Source: UBA1858 sp963976865 (lineage in GTDB: Bacteria; Pseudomonadota; Gammaproteobacteria; UBA4575). Taken from it: 64,000 nt of DNA. The notes below the pieces were generated by a model. It worked only from the letters and a program-made list of their open reading frames with translations, searched no databases and was not told where the DNA came from. Below, one piece after another: positions 60,856 through 64,000 of this stretch (within the stretch, counting starts at the first letter, position 1; the number at the start of each line of letters is the position of its first letter). A program made the position numbers and the translations under genes. The stretch is taken from positions 23,454 to 87,453 of the forward strand of contig CAXBLY010000010.1 in assembly GCA_963976865.1 (NCBI GenBank), given 5' to 3'.

Positions 60856-61587
60856 ATGATTAAATTTCTGTGCATATTGATCCTGGTGGTACTTGTATGT
60901 GCCTGTTCTGGCCAGGTTAAACACGAGGTGGGGCCGGTTGCAGTACAGAAAACACAATTAGATGGCATATGGGTGGGCAGTTTTGATATTAGAGGAAGAG
61001 GGCCTTATGACTTCTACGCCATCCATGTCGGTGAGCGATCAACTGCGGTCAGCCATAAAGCCAAGGCAATGTGTGTCGGTGAGGTAATGCAGGATGAAGA
61101 TTTCTATTATGCCCGGTACAGTCTGTATGCATTAGATGGTTCCCCATTCGACTATGCGCGTCTGACAGGTGAAATTAAAGAAGGTCAAATCCAGTCGCAT
61201 TTTACTACGCTGAATGGTGGAGATACCGGAAGAATGCAACTGGATTATAGTGATCTGTATGAGCAGCCTTCTTCGCTGGCATTACTGGAGGGTCGTTGGG
61301 GCTACACTGATAGAGACGGGTTGACTTATGATTTAAGTATAGAGAATGGTGCGATCAGTGGTACTGATTCTGATGAGTGCCAGTATGCGGGTAACGTTAC
61401 GTTGATTAATCCTCGATACAATGCTTATGACGTTATGTTGCAAATTAGCAATTGTGATTCTGTGGATGGTAAGTATGAGGGCTTAAGCTATCTCGATAAA
61501 AAGGAGATGGTTTATTTTCGCATGGACGTTGGAAACGCGTCTTACGGTTTTCACTTTGACTTTGAGAAAACCTCAACCAGTATTTAG
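60856..61587 (+). CDS. Lipoprotein of unknown function
   Basis: This 243-aa protein has a lipoprotein signal: IKFLCILILVVLVCAC with the lipobox LVCAC and the lipidated Cys at about residue 17. The mature part is beta-rich with repeated acidic/aromatic strands and four more cysteines (MCVGEVM, DECQYAG, SNCDSV). No family is recognised. I take the ATG at 60856 rather than the TTG before it. Confidence 0.6.
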   Translation: MIKFLCILILVVLVCACSGQVKHEVGPVAVQKTQLDGIWVGSFDIRGRGPYDFYAIHVGERSTAVSHKAKAMCVGEVMQDEDFYYARYSLYALDGSPFDYARLTGEIKEGQIQSHFTTLNGGDTGRMQLDYSDLYEQPSSLALLEGRWGYTDRDGLTYDLSIENGAISGTDSDECQYAGNVTLINPRYNAYDVMLQISNCDSVDGKYEGLSYLDKKEMVYFRMDVGNASYGFHFDFEKTSTSI

Positions 61588-61602
61588 TCCGCTGATAATC
61601 GT

Positions 61603-61905
61603 TTATTGGTCTTTGCTCCATTGCTTCCAGAGCAACATTGCAGGATGACTGATTAAACTGTCGTCGAGTAGCGTCATCACTTCACAGCCATAACCCAGTT
61701 CCCATATTCCGCTGCCTACATGAAACGGGGTGTCAGTAATTTCATAAAAGTAATTCTGAATGGAATCGTCCTGTTGCCTGATACAGGTGCAGCGAAATGA
61801 TTCATTAACTTTCTCAATGCGGATAACCAGATGCCAGGTATCGTCTGGCATCGTAACTAACAAAGGAAGTTGCGCTTCCTGAATATCAAGGCGCTGATTC
61901 AGCAT
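61603..61905 (-). CDS. Small hypothetical protein after ugd
   Basis: This 100-aa cytoplasmic protein is not recognised. It is beta-rich (LPLLVTMPDDTWHLVIRIEKV), with a CTCIRQQ segment and an aromatic C-terminus (LLWKQWSKDQ). Its ATG overlaps the stop of ugd by one base (TAATG), so it is translationally coupled to it. Confidence 0.6.
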   Translation of the reverse strand: MLNQRLDIQEAQLPLLVTMPDDTWHLVIRIEKVNESFRCTCIRQQDDSIQNYFYEITDTPFHVGSGIWELGYGCEVMTLLDDSLISHPAMLLWKQWSKDQ

Positions 61906-63248
61906 TAGCCAAATTGTGTTACAGAGTCGCCCCGGCCAATGGCATAGTACTCAATGCCCAGGTTTTTTAGGTAAGCAGGATTATATAGATTGCGACCATC
62001 AAAGATGATCGGATTAGCCAGTGTAGACTTGATATGATCATAGTCGGGACTACGAAATTCCGTCCATTCCGTCACGATAACAAGTGCGTCTGAGCCTTCC
62101 AGCGCCTGGCTTGCACTGGTGCACAAAACCAGGTCGTCACGTTTCCCATATAGATGCTCACATTCTTTCATCGCAACCGGATCATATGCACGAATGGTTG
62201 CGCCAGCATCCCATAGCTGTTCCATCAGGGTACGGCTTGATGCTTCACGCATATCGTCGGTATTTGGTTTGAATGCGAGCCCCCATAGCGAAAAAGTTTT
62301 ACCTTTAAGGTTGTTATCAAAGCGCTGGTGTATTTTTTTAAACAGTACCTGTTTCTGTTTCTGGTTTACCTGATCGACTGCTGAAATAAGCGTGGTTTCA
62401 AAATCTGCTTTCGCGCCGATATGCTGCAACGCCTGTACGTCTTTAGGAAAACAGGAACCACCATAACCGCAGCCAGGATAAATAAAATGGTAGCCAATAC
62501 GTGGGTCAGAACCAATACCCAGACGTACCTGTTCAATATCTGCCCCTACTTTCTCTGCCAGGTTGGCTAATTCGTTGATGAAACTAATCTTGGTGGCGAG
62601 CATTGCATTGGCCGCATACTTGGTCAGTTCAGCAGAACGGATATCCATGATTTTAACGCGGTCATGATTGCGGTTAAATGGAGCGTAAAGGTTTTTCATC
62701 AGCTCCCCCGCGCGTTCGCTGTCGGTTCCCACCACGACACGATCAGGTTTCATGAAATCCTCAATGGCGGCACCTTCTTTTAAAAACTCTGGATTGGAGA
62801 CTACGTCAAAGTTGCTTTTAGAGTCCTTTTTCACCAGAGTTTGGTTGATCTCGTGCCTAACGAGGTCAGCTGTACCGACGGGCACGGTTGATTTGGTCAC
62901 AATCACCCGGTACTCATCCAGATGAGATGCTATTGTATTTGCAACGGACACCACGTGACGTAAATCTGCCGATCCATCTTCATCTGGGGGAGTCCCCACG
63001 GCGATAAACTGAAATAAGCCGTGTTTCACTCCCTGCTGGGGGTCCACAGTGAATTCGATACGGCCCGCGTCCAGGTTCTTTTTAATCATGTCATCCAGGC
63101 CAGGCTCGTAAATTGGGATATTTCCCTGCTTTAACTGGTTGATTTTCTCCGCGTCGATATCAACGCATAGTACCTGGTTACCCACCTGGGCAAGGCAGGC
63201 TCCGGTCACTAACCCGACATAGCCTGAGCCATAAATAGTAACTTTCAT
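61905..63248 (-). CDS. ugd: UDP-glucose 6-dehydrogenase
   Basis: Ugd, 447 aa, oxidises UDP-glucose to UDP-glucuronate with NAD+, for surface polysaccharide. The N-terminal NAD motif is GSGYVGLVTGACLA at residues 7-20. TKSTVPVGTA and NPEFLKEGAAIEDF are typical, and the catalytic Cys is in GYGGSCFPKDVQAL near residue 265. The C-terminal domain is complete (AFKPNTDDMREASS). It is followed by a small coupled gene. No glycan cluster is attached. Confidence 0.95.
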   Translation of the reverse strand: MKVTIYGSGYVGLVTGACLAQVGNQVLCVDIDAEKINQLKQGNIPIYEPGLDDMIKKNLDAGRIEFTVDPQQGVKHGLFQFIAVGTPPDEDGSADLRHVVSVANTIASHLDEYRVIVTKSTVPVGTADLVRHEINQTLVKKDSKSNFDVVSNPEFLKEGAAIEDFMKPDRVVVGTDSERAGELMKNLYAPFNRNHDRVKIMDIRSAELTKYAANAMLATKISFINELANLAEKVGADIEQVRLGIGSDPRIGYHFIYPGCGYGGSCFPKDVQALQHIGAKADFETTLISAVDQVNQKQKQVLFKKIHQRFDNNLKGKTFSLWGLAFKPNTDDMREASSRTLMEQLWDAGATIRAYDPVAMKECEHLYGKRDDLVLCTSASQALEGSDALVIVTEWTEFRSPDYDHIKSTLANPIIFDGRNLYNPAYLKNLGIEYYAIGRGDSVTQFG

Positions 63249-63479
63249 GAAATATTTTTAAGTTTGGATTAATTTAAGTTGCGAAATCATAAAAGATAAC
63301 GCGGGTGATGAGCAGTGATTCTTGGTGATTATTTTGCATTCGCACAAGATCGAGGGCTGAATTCGCAAAATTACCTCATGAATATCCCTTTTGGATGCAA
63401 AATTTAAGCATGAACACATATAAATATGATCTATTGTTGAAGTTACAGGATAATTACACGAGATATTGCCAGTATTCGG

Positions 63480-63509
63480 TTGACACTTGGCTTGCATCTA
63501 ACTGACAAT
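63480..63509 (+). promoter_or_regulatory. Sigma-70 promoter of the tRNA-Tyr/Gly/Thr-tuf unit
   Basis: TTGACA at 63480-63485 and GACAAT at 63504-63509 are 18 bases apart. The stretch after the -10 is GC-rich (GCCGGC), as in stringently controlled stable-RNA promoters. tRNA-Tyr begins 17 bases further on. Confidence 0.68.
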
Positions 63510-63525
63510 AGCCGGCTTTGTGCAC

Positions 63526-63610
63526 GGAGGGGTACTCAAGCGGTCAACGAGGGCAGACTGTAAATCTGCTGGCTATGCCTTCGTAGGTTCGAATCCTACC
63601 CCCTCCACCA
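63526..63610 (+). tRNA. tRNA-Tyr(GTA)
   Basis: An 85-nt class II tRNA with a long variable arm. Anticodon GTA lies at 63560-63562, the acceptor stem is GGAGGGG/CCCCTCC and CCA is encoded. It corresponds to tyrU. Confidence 0.95.
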
Positions 63611-63625
63611 GAAATTAGTGCAGAT

Positions 63626-63699
63626 GCGGGTGTAGTTCAATGGTAGAACCCCAGCCTTCCAAGCTGATGATGTCGGTTCGATCCCGATCACCCGCTCCA
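63626..63699 (+). tRNA. tRNA-Gly(TCC)
   Basis: A 74-nt cloverleaf with acceptor GCGGGTG, anticodon TCC at 63658-63660, and CCA encoded. It corresponds to glyT and is 15 bases after tRNA-Tyr. Confidence 0.95.
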
Positions 63700-63831
63700 A
63701 CTATATGTTGATATAGGAAGTGATGGCAACCTGCTGGTTTGAGTAAACATGCAGCGTGTACAAAGTGAGAAAAGTTGAATTGGTGTCCTATGAATGGGCA
63801 ATGGATAAAGATGGCCAGGCAAGATTACACT

Positions 63832-63906
<75 letters not shown>

Positions 63907-63967
63907 TATAATATTGGGCCCAAATAGATTTTAATATTGATTAATAATATTTAAGAGGTATCACACG

Positions 63968-64000
63968 ATGTCGAAGGAGAAGTTTGAACGCAATAAGCCG
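63968..64000 (+). CDS. tuf: Elongation factor Tu, 5' end (cut by window)
   Basis: Eleven codons read MSKEKFERNKP, the start of EF-Tu. TAAGAGG precedes the ATG by ~10 bases. The position directly after tRNA-Tyr/Gly/Thr is the tufB locus. The rest lies outside the window. Confidence 0.9.
   Translation, partial: MSKEKFERNKP

Overview
The window looks like chromosome of a mesophilic, moderate-GC gammaproteobacterium. The basis is the gene order birA-coaX-SPOR protein-tRNA-Thr(TGT), the tRNA-Tyr/Gly/Thr-tuf cluster at the right end, and glnS, uup, ypfJ, hisI and cytochrome b561/YceI genes of gammaproteobacterial type. A DsrE-TusA-SQR-like-DUF1641 operon points to reduced-sulfur metabolism, and a PEP-CTERM-like protein suggests an exosortase elsewhere in the genome. 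The species cannot be named from the sequence alone.

Region 1 (1-25.5 kb) is ordinary chromosome. It holds a second-type EF-G, small envelope and redox genes, uup, an HDOD signalling protein, a PEP-CTERM protein, an EipA-like DUF1134 protein, ypfJ, a dodecin, a MetX-like hydrolase, hisI, a YceI-cytochrome b561-YceI operon, a probable CHCC zinc-finger gene, the sulfur operon, a lytic transglycosylase-AsmA-glnS operon, and birA-coaX-SPOR leading into tRNA-Thr(TGT).

Region 2 (25.5-33.1 kb) is a decayed genomic island in the 3' end of tRNA-Thr(TGT). A 44-nt imperfect copy of the tRNA 3' end lies at 33097-33140. The cargo is a two-gene OLD-nuclease/UvrD-helicase pair of Gabija type, a DUF5677-like gene, a fragment of a DUF3631 mobile-element protein, and an AT-rich block of small ORFs each followed by a copy of a ~32-nt repeat. 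No integrase is visible.

Region 3 (33.1-63.5 kb) is further accessory DNA before tRNA-Tyr: an SLC13 transporter, two paralogous cupins, a BLUF photoreceptor, a decayed LysR gene beside an enoyl-CoA hydratase/LLM oxidoreductase/SDR operon, a GAF protein, an archaic (Csu-like) chaperone-usher pilus operon next to a GGDEF-EAL protein, PsiE, DUF2721, KatG, a VOC protein, an exported alpha/beta hydrolase with a divergent CGNR regulator, a Tat-exported PhoX, a kelch-like secreted protein, a FemAB/GNAT-type acyltransferase, a Rap1a-like protein, a lipoprotein and UDP-glucose dehydrogenase.

The right end carries tRNA-Tyr, tRNA-Gly, tRNA-Thr(GGT) and the first codons of tuf. In E. coli the four tRNAs thrU-tyrU-glyT-thrT sit directly together before tufB. 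Here about 38 kb separates the first from the other three, so the thrU-tyrU junction appears to be an insertion hot spot. The candidate defence pair in its tRNA island, and the repeat-flanked small ORFs beside it, are the most interesting parts of the window.
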